A DNA stretch of 64,000 nt from an uncultured Prevotella sp. (GTDB lineage Bacteria; Bacteroidota; Bacteroidia; Bacteroidales; Bacteroidaceae): assembly GCA_944320305.1 (NCBI GenBank), contig CALUGW010000002.1, positions 124,001 to 188,000 of the forward strand, in the 5' to 3' direction. Under the pieces are notes generated by a model. It made no database searches. It was given only the letters and a program-made list of their open reading frames with translations, and was not told the DNA's origin. The translations under genes and the position numbers were made by a program. Positions 17,571 through 27,441 of the stretch are shown here, one piece after another. The stretch's first letter is position 1; each line of letters begins with the position of its first letter.

Positions 17571-19127
17571 ATGCACATACAGACAAGTTCCAACGCACGC
17601 ATAGCAAAGAACACCCTGCTGCTCTACTTCCGGATGCTGTTCATGATGGCGGTGTCTCTTTACACCAGCCGAGTTGTGCTTAACACGCTCGGCGTGACAG
17701 ACTTCGGCATCAACAACGTGGTGGGCGGCGTGATAACGCTGCTCGGCTTCCTGACGGGGTCGCTCGGCGCGGCCTCGTCGCGCTACATCACTTACGACCT
17801 GGGCAAAGGCGACATGGCCGTGCTGAAGCGCACCTTCGGCAACATACTGAGCATACACCTGCTGCTGGCCGTGCTGGTGGTGGTGTTCGGCGAGACCGCC
17901 GGGCTGTGGTTCATGTCTACCCAGCTGCAGATACCGCCGGAGAGAGCCTCCGCCGCAATGTGGGTCTACCAGTTCTCCGTCTTCTCGTCAGCCATGGCCG
18001 TAGTGAGCGTTCCCTACAACGCCACCATAATAGCCCACGAGCGTATGTCGGCCTTTGCCTACATCAGCATAGCCGACGCCGTGCTGAAGCTGCTCATCGT
18101 CTATCTGCTTGTGGTGATACCCTATGACAAGCTCATAGTCTACTCCATATTGTTCTTCTGCATACAGACGCTCGACAACGTTCTTTACGCCGTCTATTGC
18201 TCGAAACATTTTGAAGAAACCCGCACCCGGCCAGAATACGACGGCAAGCAGTTCCGCGAGATCTTCGCCTTCGCGGGCTGGACGATGAACGGCAACCTTG
18301 CCGCCATAGGCTACACGCAGGGTCTCAACATCCTGCTGAACATGTTCTTCGGCCCGGCTGTCAACGCGGCGCGCGGCATTGCCGTGCAGGTGCAGACGGT
18401 GTGCCAGCGGTTCTGCGTCAACTTCCAGATGGCCCTCAACCCGCAGCTCACCAAGAGCTACGCCCAGGGAGACCTTGCCACCATGCACAGCCTGCTGGCC
18501 CGCAGCTCCAAGTTCTCGTTCTTCATACTGCTGTTCATTGCCATGCCGCTTATGCTCGAAGCCGAATTTGCGCTGAAGCTGTGGCTGGGCATCGTGCCGG
18601 AACACACAGTGGCATTCCTGCGGCTGGTGCTCATCACCGGGCTGCTCTACACACTTTCTAACCCCATAATCGTATCAGTGCACGCCACCGGGCGGCTCAA
18701 GAAATTCCAGATAGTGGAGGGCACAATGCTGCTTTCGATAGTTCCGATAGCCTACATTCTGCTGAAGTTCTTCGGCATAAGGCCGGAATATGTCTTTGTG
18801 GTGCACATTGTCGTGGAGCTTTTCACACAATACGCCCGGCTGCGCATAGTCCTGCCGATGGTCGGACTGAGGCTCGGCGACTACTGCCGCCAGGTGGCCG
18901 CCCCCCTGGCGGCAGTGGCGGCACTTTCACCCATCGTGCCGCTTGTGGCTTATAATGCAATGCCCGGCAGCGGCCTTGCGCCGTTTCTCGCTGTCTGCAC
19001 TGTATGCGCCATGAGCGTGGCGGCGGCCGTCATCACCATAGGCTGCACAAAAGCTGAGCGCGGCTTCATATTCGCAAAGGCGGGAGCCGCGCTCGAACGG
19101 ATCGCAAAGACATTCAGACGCGACTGA
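17571..19127 (+). CDS. Polysaccharide flippase (Wzx-like)
   Basis: A 518-residue membrane protein of the MOP superfamily with about 12-14 membrane segments. It would move lipid-linked repeat units across the inner membrane for capsule or O-antigen assembly. The start MHIQTSSNAR at 17571 is preferred; an in-frame reading from 17397 would cover the promoter. YTSRVVLNTLGVTDFGINN in the first segment is typical of Bacteroidales oligosaccharide flippases. It heads a cluster of glycosyltransferases, a Wzz-like protein and an EpsG-like polymerase, which supports the role. It differs from the MATE exporter at 1408 in length and neighbours. Confidence 0.9.
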   Translation: MHIQTSSNARIAKNTLLLYFRMLFMMAVSLYTSRVVLNTLGVTDFGINNVVGGVITLLGFLTGSLGAASSRYITYDLGKGDMAVLKRTFGNILSIHLLLAVLVVVFGETAGLWFMSTQLQIPPERASAAMWVYQFSVFSSAMAVVSVPYNATIIAHERMSAFAYISIADAVLKLLIVYLLVVIPYDKLIVYSILFFCIQTLDNVLYAVYCSKHFEETRTRPEYDGKQFREIFAFAGWTMNGNLAAIGYTQGLNILLNMFFGPAVNAARGIAVQVQTVCQRFCVNFQMALNPQLTKSYAQGDLATMHSLLARSSKFSFFILLFIAMPLMLEAEFALKLWLGIVPEHTVAFLRLVLITGLLYTLSNPIIVSVHATGRLKKFQIVEGTMLLSIVPIAYILLKFFGIRPEYVFVVHIVVELFTQYARLRIVLPMVGLRLGDYCRQVAAPLAAVAALSPIVPLVAYNAMPGSGLAPFLAVCTVCAMSVAAAVITIGCTKAERGFIFAKAGAALERIAKTFRRD

Positions 19128-19163
19128 ACTTATACCCCAACCCGCATAACACAAAGCACAGAC

Positions 19164-20195
19164 ATGAACGACAACAATCCTAAAATTTCGGTCATTGTTC
19201 CTGTTTACAAAGCCGAACAATATGTCGGACGCTGCATCCAGTCGATAATGGGCCAGACCATGGCAGACGGGGTGGAGTGCCTCATCATTGACGACAAGAC
19301 GCCCGACAAGAGCATGGAAATTGTCGGCAGGGCAATAAAAGAATACGGCGGAGGCATGAGGTTCCGCATCATTTCCAACGGGCAGAACATCGGCATTGCC
19401 AGGACGAGGAACAGGGCGCTCGACCTTGCGGCGGGAGAATACGTCTACTTCGTTGACAGCGACGACTATATCGAGCCTTGCGCCCTTGAGAAGCTGTATG
19501 CCCTGGCCACAGAAAGCGGAGCCGACGTGGTGGTGGCCGACCACATAGTGACGTTCCAGACGCATGAAATATACAAAGAGCAGCACGTCGGCGCCACCAG
19601 GGAAGAGTGCATAAACGCCCTGTTCAACTACCAGATAATGGGGTCGATGTGGAACAAGCTCATAAGAAGCAAGACCGTCAAAGACCACCACATCAGGTGC
19701 TTTGAGAACATACAGTACAAAGAGGACGTGTCGTTCATGGTGCAGCTGTTTCACCACGCAGACAGAATATGCCACCTGAACGAGGCCACCTACCACTTCA
19801 ACCTGTGCAACACAGACTCTCTCACCCACGTGGCAAAAGAAGAGCAGCTGAGGGACTGGGTTGTGTTCTACGACTCCATGAAAGAGTATCTCACAAGAGA
19901 GGGGGTGTTCGACATTTACCGTGTGGCCTTTTACCGCGACAAGGCGTTCCCGCTCTTTATGACGCTCACAAACACACGGGGCAGGAACAGGAGGCTTTTT
20001 TTCGAGAGATACAAGGACTGCCTGCCCTACATATTCAAGATTCAGATTCCCAACGTATGGCGCGCGCTGTTCGTGGCGGCCCGCCTGAGAATGTTCTTCG
20101 TGGCCGACTTTTATTCATTCTTGAAGCGGGCCGCCGGAAAACTCAAGCCCGCGCACGAGAAGAAAAGCGACACATACTCCACCACGTGGACATGA
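19164..20195 (+). CDS. Family 2 glycosyltransferase
   Basis: A 343-residue GT-A fold enzyme. The nucleotide-sugar region opens with ISVIVPVYKAEQYVGRCI and the metal-binding DxD-like motif is YFVDSDDYIEP at about residues 95-104. It would add one sugar of the polysaccharide repeat unit at the cytoplasmic face. It lies 36 bp after the flippase in the same direction. Donor and acceptor cannot be told from sequence. The basic C-terminus (FLKRAAGKLKPAHEKK) may touch the membrane. Confidence 0.92.
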   Translation: MNDNNPKISVIVPVYKAEQYVGRCIQSIMGQTMADGVECLIIDDKTPDKSMEIVGRAIKEYGGGMRFRIISNGQNIGIARTRNRALDLAAGEYVYFVDSDDYIEPCALEKLYALATESGADVVVADHIVTFQTHEIYKEQHVGATREECINALFNYQIMGSMWNKLIRSKTVKDHHIRCFENIQYKEDVSFMVQLFHHADRICHLNEATYHFNLCNTDSLTHVAKEEQLRDWVVFYDSMKEYLTREGVFDIYRVAFYRDKAFPLFMTLTNTRGRNRRLFFERYKDCLPYIFKIQIPNVWRALFVAARLRMFFVADFYSFLKRAAGKLKPAHEKKSDTYSTTWT

Positions 20196-20283
20196 GCAAA
20201 TGGCGCCTGGCACGGCAAACAGAAGCATGAACGTGCCACAGACCCATGCGACGGAAAAGTTTTGCAGAACGGAATAATAATGT

Positions 20284-20291
20284 TACCTTTG
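20284..20291 (+). promoter_or_regulatory. -7 box before the first acyltransferase gene
   Basis: TACCTTTG, 94 bp upstream of 20386, in the 190 bp gap after the glycosyltransferase. Confidence 0.5.
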
Positions 20292-20385
20292 CAGGCCGCA
20301 GCGGCAAAACGGCACACGGCCGTGCCCCGCAAGGCACAATTCGGCAATGCCGCCACAACAACAAAGTGACAAACAAACAGCAACA

Positions 20386-21096
20386 ATGAGCATAAAAGAC
20401 CTATTACACACCGCGTGGGCGCACAGGCGCGACCTGCGCAGCCTGCCTTACAGCATATACTTCAACCTGCACTACCTGCCGTTCAGAACAGCCATAAGAC
20501 TGCCCATACTGCTCTACAAGCCCCGGCTGCTGTCGCTCAAAGGGCAGGTCAAGATAGAGGGGCGGCTGAAATACGGACTGGTGCGCCTGGGCTTCCCCAC
20601 CGTGTCGATTTATCCCAACACCGGCATAACGTTCGAGAACCACGGCGGAACGGTGGTCTTCAAGGGCAGCTGCATCATCGGCAACGCCTCGGCGCTGTCT
20701 GTCGGACAGAAAGGACGGGTGGAAATAGGCGACAACTTCGTGTCGACCACATCGCTGCGGCTGGTGGCCTACGACAGCATAACCATCGGCAACCGCGTGC
20801 GCATGGGCTGGGACACACTGGTGATGGACACCGACTTCCACAAGCTCACCAAGCTCTCCGGCGGCTACAGCCGCGGGCACGCGCCGATAAAAATAGGTTC
20901 AAACAACTGGTTCGGCAACGGATGCAGGATTATGAAGCGGACACAGACGCCCGACTACTGCATCACAGGAGCCGGCACAACGCTCAGCGGCCCGGTGGAC
21001 GTGCCGCCGTACAGCATTGTGGGCTTCAAGCAGGAGCTTGTGGTAAAGGCGTCGGGCATATGGCGAAACGTTGACGACGACGTGATAGAATACTGA
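20386..21096 (+). CDS. Hexapeptide-repeat acyltransferase
   Basis: A 236-residue protein with left-handed beta-helix hexapeptide repeats from about residue 70 onward (IYPNTGITFENHGG, GQKGRVEIGDNF, YDSITIGNRVRMG) and a typical late motif IVGFKQELVVKASG. It would acetylate or otherwise acylate a sugar. The start MSIKDLL at 20386 is chosen over an in-frame ATG at 20347 because it fits the family better. A second acyltransferase follows 64 bp later. The substrate is probably the surface polysaccharide, inferred from neighbours. Confidence 0.82.
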   Translation: MSIKDLLHTAWAHRRDLRSLPYSIYFNLHYLPFRTAIRLPILLYKPRLLSLKGQVKIEGRLKYGLVRLGFPTVSIYPNTGITFENHGGTVVFKGSCIIGNASALSVGQKGRVEIGDNFVSTTSLRLVAYDSITIGNRVRMGWDTLVMDTDFHKLTKLSGGYSRGHAPIKIGSNNWFGNGCRIMKRTQTPDYCITGAGTTLSGPVDVPPYSIVGFKQELVVKASGIWRNVDDDVIEY

Positions 21097-21160
21097 CACG
21101 GAAACGCGCCAGCCGCGAGACACACCCGGAACCGGACACTAACAAACAAAAAAGACCACA

Positions 21161-21871
21161 ATGACAATGACAGAAAGGATATTGATTCTGGCCGTAGCCC
21201 TGCTCTATGCAAAATGGATATTGTGCGCACTGCTGTATCCGCCGCTCGCGCTCTGGGGGCTGTATCAGAACAACCGCCGGAGCAAACTGCTCAAGGCGCT
21301 GGCCGTTCCGGCGTGGTGCGTGGAGCGGCTGCTCAGGTTCGGCGGCGGGAGATTCCTGCTCTTCAACATATCCGCGCTGCCGTCTGTCAGGCTCAGACGC
21401 CTGCTCTACAAAGGGCTTGGGGCGCACATCGGCAGCGAGGCGGTGTTCCACTTCCGCACTGAGATACGCGCCCCGTGGGCACTGCGCGTGGGGCGCGGCT
21501 CCATCATCGGCGACAACGCCATACTCGACGCGCGCTGCGGACTGACAATCGGCAAGAACGTCAACCTGTCGAGCAACGTTTCCATATACACTCTGCAGCA
21601 CGACCACCGCGACCCCTACTTCCGCTGCCCTTTCAACGGGCCGAGAAAAATGTCGGTGGAGATTGGCGACAGGGTGTGGCTCGGCTCAAACGTTATCGTG
21701 CTGCCTGGCGTGAGCATCGGCGAGGGGGCCGTTTGCTGCGCCGGCTGCGTGGTGACAAAAGACGTGGAACCATACGCTGTGGTGGCCGGAATACCGGCAC
21801 ACAAGGTGGGCGACAGGCCGCGCGACCTGAGATACGAGTTCAAGGCAGACAGGAGTTGCAGGCTGTATTAA
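21161..21871 (+). CDS. Hexapeptide-repeat acyltransferase (WcaF/maltose acetyltransferase-like)
   Basis: A 236-residue protein: one or two N-terminal membrane segments (about residues 5-40), then hexapeptide repeats with the active-site style LQHDHRDP and the closing VWLGSNVIVLPGVSIGEGAV, VVAGIPAHKVG, typical of CoA-dependent sugar O-acetyltransferases. It would acetylate the polysaccharide or a precursor near the membrane. The start could be 21161 or the second ATG at 21167. It converges with the next gene, leaving 15 bp. Confidence 0.86.
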   Translation: MTMTERILILAVALLYAKWILCALLYPPLALWGLYQNNRRSKLLKALAVPAWCVERLLRFGGGRFLLFNISALPSVRLRRLLYKGLGAHIGSEAVFHFRTEIRAPWALRVGRGSIIGDNAILDARCGLTIGKNVNLSSNVSIYTLQHDHRDPYFRCPFNGPRKMSVEIGDRVWLGSNVIVLPGVSIGEGAVCCAGCVVTKDVEPYAVVAGIPAHKVGDRPRDLRYEFKADRSCRLY

Positions 21872-21886
21872 CCCAAAGGCAGGCTG

Positions 21887-22816
21887 TCAACGCCGCTTTT
21901 CCTGCCGTCTCAGCTCACGGAACACACGCTGCCGGCAGTCGTAATAGCGCCACAGGTCGCGCCCCGCAAGGCGGAACGCTGCCTTGGACAGCGCGAGCGA
22001 CAGGCCGTAGGCGATGTTGGCGAGGCGCGTCTCCGTCCGCCCCACATTCCTTTTATAATAAACAAGGCGGCTCTCCTCGGCCATTCTGATTTTCCGCTCG
22101 TTCACAACGGCGCGGCCTCGGCCAAAGCTCTTGCCCTCAAGATGCTGAATCTCGGCCTGAGGCACACTTACAATCTTGTAACCGGCACGCCTGATGCGGC
22201 AGCAGAGGTCGGTCTCCTCGTAATACATGAAGAAGTCGGGCGAGAAGCCGCCGACCTCGTCAATCACGCCGCGCTTCACCATCAAGTCGGCCCCGGTGAT
22301 GTAGCCCACGTCAATGGGGCGGCCGGTGTGGTTGAACATCACGCTGCCCCGGTAGACCAGCCGCTCCACCTTTCGGAACGTGAGCAGGCTCAAGTCCCAC
22401 GCGAGCGATGGCAGATTGCGGAAGAAGCTCTGCGCCGGACGCATATGCTCGTCGTAGAGATTGCCGCCGCAGGCGCCCACGCCGGCATGGCTGTCGAGAA
22501 AGTCCGACAGAATCCTCACGGCGTTGTTGAGCAGCAAGGTGTCGGGATTGAGGCAGAGCAGGTTGCGCCCCGCGGCCACGCGGAAGCCCTCGTTGTTGGC
22601 CATGCCGAAGCCCAGATTGCTGTCGAGCTGCACGAACCTGATGTTGCCCGCGCCCGGAAACTCGCGCCGGAGCGTGTCGCCGCAGCCGTCGCCCGAGGCG
22701 TTGTCAACCACAATCACCTCGTAAGAGAGCCCCTCGGTAAACTTGAAGACAGACCTTATGCACTCTGCCACAAGGTCTGCCGTGTTGTAGTTTACAATTA
22801 TTATCGATGCGTCCAT
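21887..22816 (-). CDS. Family 2 glycosyltransferase (rhamnosyltransferase-like)
   Basis: A 309-residue enzyme of the WbbL type: ASIIIVNYNTADLVAECIRS at the start, NLGFGMANNEGF and LCLNPDTLL (DxD-like) in the middle, and the catalytic YYEETDLCCRIRRAGY near residue 200. It is the only gene in this locus on the minus strand and has its own -7 box 17 bp upstream, so it is expressed separately from its neighbours. It probably adds rhamnose or a related sugar; the donor is inferred from family resemblance. Confidence 0.9.
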   Translation of the reverse strand: MDASIIIVNYNTADLVAECIRSVFKFTEGLSYEVIVVDNASGDGCGDTLRREFPGAGNIRFVQLDSNLGFGMANNEGFRVAAGRNLLCLNPDTLLLNNAVRILSDFLDSHAGVGACGGNLYDEHMRPAQSFFRNLPSLAWDLSLLTFRKVERLVYRGSVMFNHTGRPIDVGYITGADLMVKRGVIDEVGGFSPDFFMYYEETDLCCRIRRAGYKIVSVPQAEIQHLEGKSFGRGRAVVNERKIRMAEESRLVYYKRNVGRTETRLANIAYGLSLALSKAAFRLAGRDLWRYYDCRQRVFRELRRQEKRR

Positions 22817-22832
22817 GCCTGTTTTTGAAAGG

Positions 22833-22840
22833 CAAAGTTA
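22833..22840 (-). promoter_or_regulatory. -7 box for the minus-strand glycosyltransferase
   Basis: TAACTTTG on the minus strand, 16 bp before the ATG at 22816, giving a very short leader. Confidence 0.6.
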
Positions 22841-22892
22841 GACATTATGCCATAATTTACAAAATTATTTACTTTATATTTGGAAAAAATGT

Positions 22893-22900
22893 TACCTTTG
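22893..22900 (+). promoter_or_regulatory. -7 box for the Wzz-EpsG-glycosyltransferase operon
   Basis: TACCTTTG, 95 bp before the start at 22996, divergent from the box at 22833. Confidence 0.6.
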
Positions 22901-22995
22901 CAGAATGCTAACGGCACCGGATTCGGCACTGACGGACACCTGTTTCAGCCACCGGCCTGAGCCTCAAAACATCACAAAGGAAATCATAACGACAC

Positions 22996-24069
22996 ATGGC
23001 AGAAAAAAGACTGACAAAAGAAATAGACATCATAGGGCTTCTGAAAAGGATTCTCGCCGAGTGGAAGCTGCTGGGCGCGTTCGTCGGCGTGTTTGCCGTC
23101 ATAGGCGTGGTAGTGGCCCTCAACACCCCCAAACGCTACACGGCGAACGTCATTCTCGCGCCGGAGCTGTCGAGCGGAAGTTCTCTGAGCGGCGGACTGT
23201 CCAACATCGCGTCGATGATGGGCGTCAACTTGGGTTCTATGCAGGGCGGCATGGACGCCATCTACCCCCAGATTTACCCCGACGTGCTCACCTCGTCGGA
23301 CTTCATCCTGCAGCTCTTCGACGTCAAGGTGCGCCAGCAAGAAGACACAACGGAGAAGACATACTACAGCCACCTGATTGAAGACGGCAAGGCGCCGTTC
23401 TGGGCTTATCCCGGAATATGGCTGTCGCAGCTGCTCAAAAGCGACGATGAGGAAGGCAAGGGCGGCGGCGGGCTGAACCCGTTCAACCTGTCAAGACAGC
23501 AGGACGGAGTGCTCAACGCCATCAGAGGAAGCATCTCGTGCATAGTGGACAAGAACACAAGCGTCATCAGCATCTCCGTAAGCGACATGGACCCGAACGT
23601 GTGCGCCATAATGGCCGACACCATACAGAAGCAGCTCCAGAAGTACATCATAGTCTACCGTACGAAGAAAGCCCGCAACGACCTTGCCTACGCCGAGAAG
23701 CTCTGCAAGGAGGCGAAGGCCGAATATCAGGCGGCGCAGAAAGAATACAGCGCTTATGCCGACGCCAACACCGGCCTGATGCTTGAGTCATACAAGGCCA
23801 GGCTCAACGACCTTGAGAACGAGATGCAGCTGAAATACAACGTCTACAACCAGGTGTCGCAGCAGCTCCAGATAGCGAAAGCCAAAGTGCAGGAGCAGAC
23901 TCCGGCCTTCTCGGTGATACAGAGCGCGAGCGTTCCGCTGCGGGCGTCGAGCTTCCCGCGGTCGTTCATGGTCATCCTTTATATGTTCTTCGGCTTTGTC
24001 CTTGACGCCCTGTGGATTCTCTACATCAGGGATTTTGTAAAGAGAAGAAGAGAAAAGGGCGGTAAATGA
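22996..24069 (+). CDS. Polysaccharide chain-length determinant (Wzz-like)
   Basis: A 357-residue protein with the Wzz layout: membrane segment at about residues 28-48, a long periplasmic domain with coiled-coil character (about 225-300), then a second membrane segment near 325-345 before a basic tail (KRRREKGGK). SIPR-like PxxP features appear just before the last segment (PLRASSFPRSF). It would set polymer length with the polymerase encoded immediately after, which it overlaps by 4 bp. There is no fused tyrosine kinase domain. Confidence 0.9.
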   Translation: MAEKRLTKEIDIIGLLKRILAEWKLLGAFVGVFAVIGVVVALNTPKRYTANVILAPELSSGSSLSGGLSNIASMMGVNLGSMQGGMDAIYPQIYPDVLTSSDFILQLFDVKVRQQEDTTEKTYYSHLIEDGKAPFWAYPGIWLSQLLKSDDEEGKGGGGLNPFNLSRQQDGVLNAIRGSISCIVDKNTSVISISVSDMDPNVCAIMADTIQKQLQKYIIVYRTKKARNDLAYAEKLCKEAKAEYQAAQKEYSAYADANTGLMLESYKARLNDLENEMQLKYNVYNQVSQQLQIAKAKVQEQTPAFSVIQSASVPLRASSFPRSFMVILYMFFGFVLDALWILYIRDFVKRRREKGGK

Positions 24070-25223
24070 TCTACAGCATCCCATACGTACTCCTTCTTTT
24101 GCTTTATGGTTTCCTCGCCGTCTACAGCTACAACAACCGCGACGACGAAACCGTCAAGCACAAAATAGGTGTATGGTGTGTCATCATCTTCATATTTTTC
24201 TATGGGCTCAGGGGGTTTATCTATGACGACTGGATAAACTATCTGCCGGCTTTCCAGCTGTGCGATTTCAGCTATATCAACTTCAACATATTTGAGAACA
24301 ACTACAATTGGACTTTTGAGCCGGGGTTCACTTTGCTGATGTGCCTGTGTAAGGCAATAGCCAACGACTACCAGTTCCTTGTTTTCGTAACGACAGCCAT
24401 CAACACGCTATTGCTTTATAATTTCCTGCGCAACAGAATTGACAACATTCCGGTGGGCTTCATCCTCTTTCTAAGCTTTGGAGGATTGGGAATGACCACC
24501 AACCTGATGCGCAATTCCATAGCGATAATGATATTCTTAAACGCCCTCACTTATCTGGAGAACCGCAAGCCGCTGCAATATTTCGGACTTTGCCTGCTGT
24601 CGCTTTCATTCCATGTGTCCGCACTCGCATACTTCCCGCTGTATTTCTTTTTCCATTACAAGTGCAACAAGTGGATATATCTGGGCCTTTTCATTATCGG
24701 GAATGTCGTTTTTGTATTACACATACCTGTCTTTCTCAATATCGTATCTGTTTTGTTAGGCGACTCGGAGGGGCGCATCCAAACAATGGTCAATGTTTAC
24801 ACAAGCGGGCAATTCGACGAGATGAAGACCATTTCAATCGGCTATCTCGAGCGTTTGCTCACCGGCGGACTTGTATTCTGCTATTACAACAAGCTGATAG
24901 AAATCCGCGAGGAGAACAAAACTTTCATAAACATCTTCATCTGCTATTTCCTCACCACTTTCATGCTGAGCGAGTTCGGAACAATAAGCCTGCGAATGTC
25001 TTACCTCTTCATGTTTGCATACTGGATTCTCTGGTATGACCTGGTGAAGTGCTTCTCCATTGAAAACAACAGAAAACTATTCCTCGGATTCATGTTCGTT
25101 TATCTTTTGCTGAAGACAGTGGGGCAGACAAACCTCATAACCGCAGACTACGACAATGTGCTGTTCGGAATCAAGACATACGAGGAGCGCCTTTACATCC
25201 ACAACAGATACGCCCCCGATTGA
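24066..25223 (+). CDS. EpsG/Wzy-like polysaccharide polymerase
   Basis: A 385-residue membrane protein with about 10-11 segments, beginning MIYSIPYVLLLLLYGFLAVY. The EpsG family pattern RGFIYDDWINYLPAF-like region (GLRGFIYDDWINY near residue 45) and FSFGGLGMTTNLMRNSIA-like motif (GGLGMTTNLMRNS) support polymerase assignment. It would join repeat units in the periplasm. The start overlaps the Wzz-like stop by 4 bp. Its base composition is lower in GC than its neighbours, as is common for polymerase genes in exchanged surface loci. Confidence 0.88.
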   Translation: MIYSIPYVLLLLLYGFLAVYSYNNRDDETVKHKIGVWCVIIFIFFYGLRGFIYDDWINYLPAFQLCDFSYINFNIFENNYNWTFEPGFTLLMCLCKAIANDYQFLVFVTTAINTLLLYNFLRNRIDNIPVGFILFLSFGGLGMTTNLMRNSIAIMIFLNALTYLENRKPLQYFGLCLLSLSFHVSALAYFPLYFFFHYKCNKWIYLGLFIIGNVVFVLHIPVFLNIVSVLLGDSEGRIQTMVNVYTSGQFDEMKTISIGYLERLLTGGLVFCYYNKLIEIREENKTFINIFICYFLTTFMLSEFGTISLRMSYLFMFAYWILWYDLVKCFSIENNRKLFLGFMFVYLLLKTVGQTNLITADYDNVLFGIKTYEERLYIHNRYAPD

Positions 25224-25263
25224 ACAAAGGAACAAACTGAATGCCTAACAAAAAGAGCCGCTT

Positions 25264-26337
25264 ATGTCTTCAACTTGCTTATACATCAACTTCGACCTTG
25301 ACGGTAATTACGGTGGAGGAAAATACAACAGGACCATTCTGGACATTCTGAAAGAGCTTTTCAGCGTGGTTGACACAATGTCTTTCACCGCGGACGGGGG
25401 GAGATTGGGCCTGCTGCGCAACACGCTGAAAGGCTACCTTAACGGCATGGATGCGGATTTCGCGCGCGCCGTGGCCACACGGCTTGACAAGAGGCGGTAT
25501 GACTTAGTGTTTCTGGCAAGCTCTAATTTCGGCAAGCTGGCAAAGGCCATAAAGGGCCGCCACCCTGAAACAAGAATCTGCACGCTGTTCAACAACATAG
25601 AGCTTAACTTCATCAAGTCACAGCTGAGCGTCAGCACAAAGCCCCAGCTGCTTCTCACGCTGGCCGCCACATACTGCAGCGAGCGCAACATCGCGAGACA
25701 CAGTGACAGAACAATAGTGCTGAGCGAGAGGGAGGCAAGAGAGCTGAAAAGGCTCTACGGACGGCAGGCTGACGCCATAATACCAATCACACTGAAAGAC
25801 GAGTTTGACGAATCGTGCAAGCCCACGAGTCCGCCGGCAGCAAAGAACGGCATGCAGACCGGCCTTTTCGTGGGCAGCAGCTTCTACGCCAATGTCCACG
25901 CGGTGGAATGGTTCGCCAAAAACGTCGCCCCACAGCTAAAGGACACAAAAATAATTGTCGTGGGCAAGGGCTTTGAGCGCGAGCGGCGGCTGCAGACAGA
26001 CGTCATGCGGATTGTCGGCACTGTCGATTCTGTTGCGGAATATTACAAAGAAGCCGACTTCGTCATCGCCCCCATCTTCAAGGGGGCAGGCATGAAGGTG
26101 AAGACTGCCGAGGCCATGATGTACGGCAAGACGATAATCGGCACGCCCGAAGCCTTTGAGGGCTACAGCGAGGTCGGGAAATACGGCGTCATATGCCGCA
26201 GCGCCGAAGACTTTGCGTCCGCCATAAACGGCCGTGCATTCCATGCCGGATTCAATGCCGCCGCGCGCGGATGTTTCCTGCGGCACTACAGTTATGAAAG
26301 CGTGAAAGGACAGATTGCAGAACTCTTAAACTTTTGA
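25264..26337 (+). CDS. Family 4 glycosyltransferase
   Basis: A 357-residue GT-B enzyme. The N-terminal half has NYGGGKYNRTILD, a glycine-rich acceptor-side loop; the C-terminal half has LFVGSSFYANVHAVEWF, APIFKGAGMKVKTAEAMMYGKTIIGTPEAFEG, typical of family 4 enzymes, though the central lysine/glutamate motif is spaced differently from the classic one. It likely adds a sugar to the repeat unit. It lies 40 bp after the polymerase and 2 bp before the next transferase. Confidence 0.87.
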   Translation: MSSTCLYINFDLDGNYGGGKYNRTILDILKELFSVVDTMSFTADGGRLGLLRNTLKGYLNGMDADFARAVATRLDKRRYDLVFLASSNFGKLAKAIKGRHPETRICTLFNNIELNFIKSQLSVSTKPQLLLTLAATYCSERNIARHSDRTIVLSEREARELKRLYGRQADAIIPITLKDEFDESCKPTSPPAAKNGMQTGLFVGSSFYANVHAVEWFAKNVAPQLKDTKIIVVGKGFERERRLQTDVMRIVGTVDSVAEYYKEADFVIAPIFKGAGMKVKTAEAMMYGKTIIGTPEAFEGYSEVGKYGVICRSAEDFASAINGRAFHAGFNAAARGCFLRHYSYESVKGQIAELLNF

Positions 26338-26339
26338 CC

Positions 26340-27359
26340 ATGGGAAAGAAAGACGTGCTGTTTTTCTCAAGTGTGAAGACAAAAAAGATGTTTTCCATAC
26401 AAAGCTACTACAGGAACGACATAAAGATTCTGAAGGAGCTGGGGTACAACGTGCACCTGAGCAAATCCTACTGGGACTACCTCTGCTTCTGGAGATACTC
26501 CGTGGCGTTCATCTACTTCTACCGCTACGGGCTGTTCGCGGCCCTGTTTGCAAAGCTGTTCCGCAGGCGCGTTTATTTCACGGGGGGCATCGACTATCTC
26601 GAGCCGTCGTTCGCCACGCCCCGCCAGCGCCGCCTGCAGGCCGTGCTGTTCAGGCTGTGCAACATGCTTTCCGACAGGTCTATACTCGTGTCGTCGAGCG
26701 ACTGCCGCAACGTGGCCGGTCTTTACGGCGGCAGGCTACCGGAAAACTGCACTCTGTCGTTCCATGCCATAGACGTAGCCCGCTTCCTTTACACCCCTGA
26801 CGTGCCCAAGAAGAACGGCCAGTTCCTGCTCGTGGCATGGATGCAGAACATAGACAATGTGTTCCGCAAGGGCATCGACAAGGCTGTAAGGGTGTTCAAA
26901 ATCATACATGACAGTCACCCCGAGAGCCGCTTCATACTTGCCGGCCCGTCTGGCGAGGGCAGCGCATACGTGCTCAGACTCGTTGATGGGCTTGGCCTTG
27001 TCGACTGCGTGGAATATCTCGGCCCCATCACCGAGGAGCACAAAATCAGGCTGATGAAGGAGTCAAGGTTCTACTTCATGCTGTCCACCTACGAGGGCTT
27101 CGGCATAGCCGCGGCAGAGTCGCTGGCCGCCGGGTGCTGCCTCATCCACAGCGGGCGCGGCGGACTCACCGACGCCGCCGCCTCGCATGGCGTCAAGGTG
27201 GACCCGGCAGACATCGGCGGCATCGCCGACACCTGCCTCCGCCTTTACGGACAGCCTACAGACAGCGCGGAAACACGCGCCGCCATGGAGTTTGTGTCGA
27301 AACGCTTCTGCCATGAGTCGCGGCTTGAGGCGTTCAGAAGCATCATCGGGCCGGCCTGA
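26340..27359 (+). CDS. Family 4 glycosyltransferase
   Basis: A 339-residue GT-B enzyme starting MGKKDVLFF at 26340, 2 bp after the previous stop. The C-terminal nucleotide-sugar domain has FILAGPSGEGS, VEYLGPITEEHK and the E-x7-E motif in YEGFGIAAAESLAAG. It would act on the same surface glycan. Tight packing with the preceding gene indicates one operon. Confidence 0.9.
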   Translation: MGKKDVLFFSSVKTKKMFSIQSYYRNDIKILKELGYNVHLSKSYWDYLCFWRYSVAFIYFYRYGLFAALFAKLFRRRVYFTGGIDYLEPSFATPRQRRLQAVLFRLCNMLSDRSILVSSSDCRNVAGLYGGRLPENCTLSFHAIDVARFLYTPDVPKKNGQFLLVAWMQNIDNVFRKGIDKAVRVFKIIHDSHPESRFILAGPSGEGSAYVLRLVDGLGLVDCVEYLGPITEEHKIRLMKESRFYFMLSTYEGFGIAAAESLAAGCCLIHSGRGGLTDAAASHGVKVDPADIGGIADTCLRLYGQPTDSAETRAAMEFVSKRFCHESRLEAFRSIIGPA

Positions 27360-27441
27360 GCGCCGGTGACGCCGTGCCGGCCATGCGGCGGCCCGGCGCC
27401 GGACTTTCACTTTCAACCAAACAGGAAACTCTGAACAATAA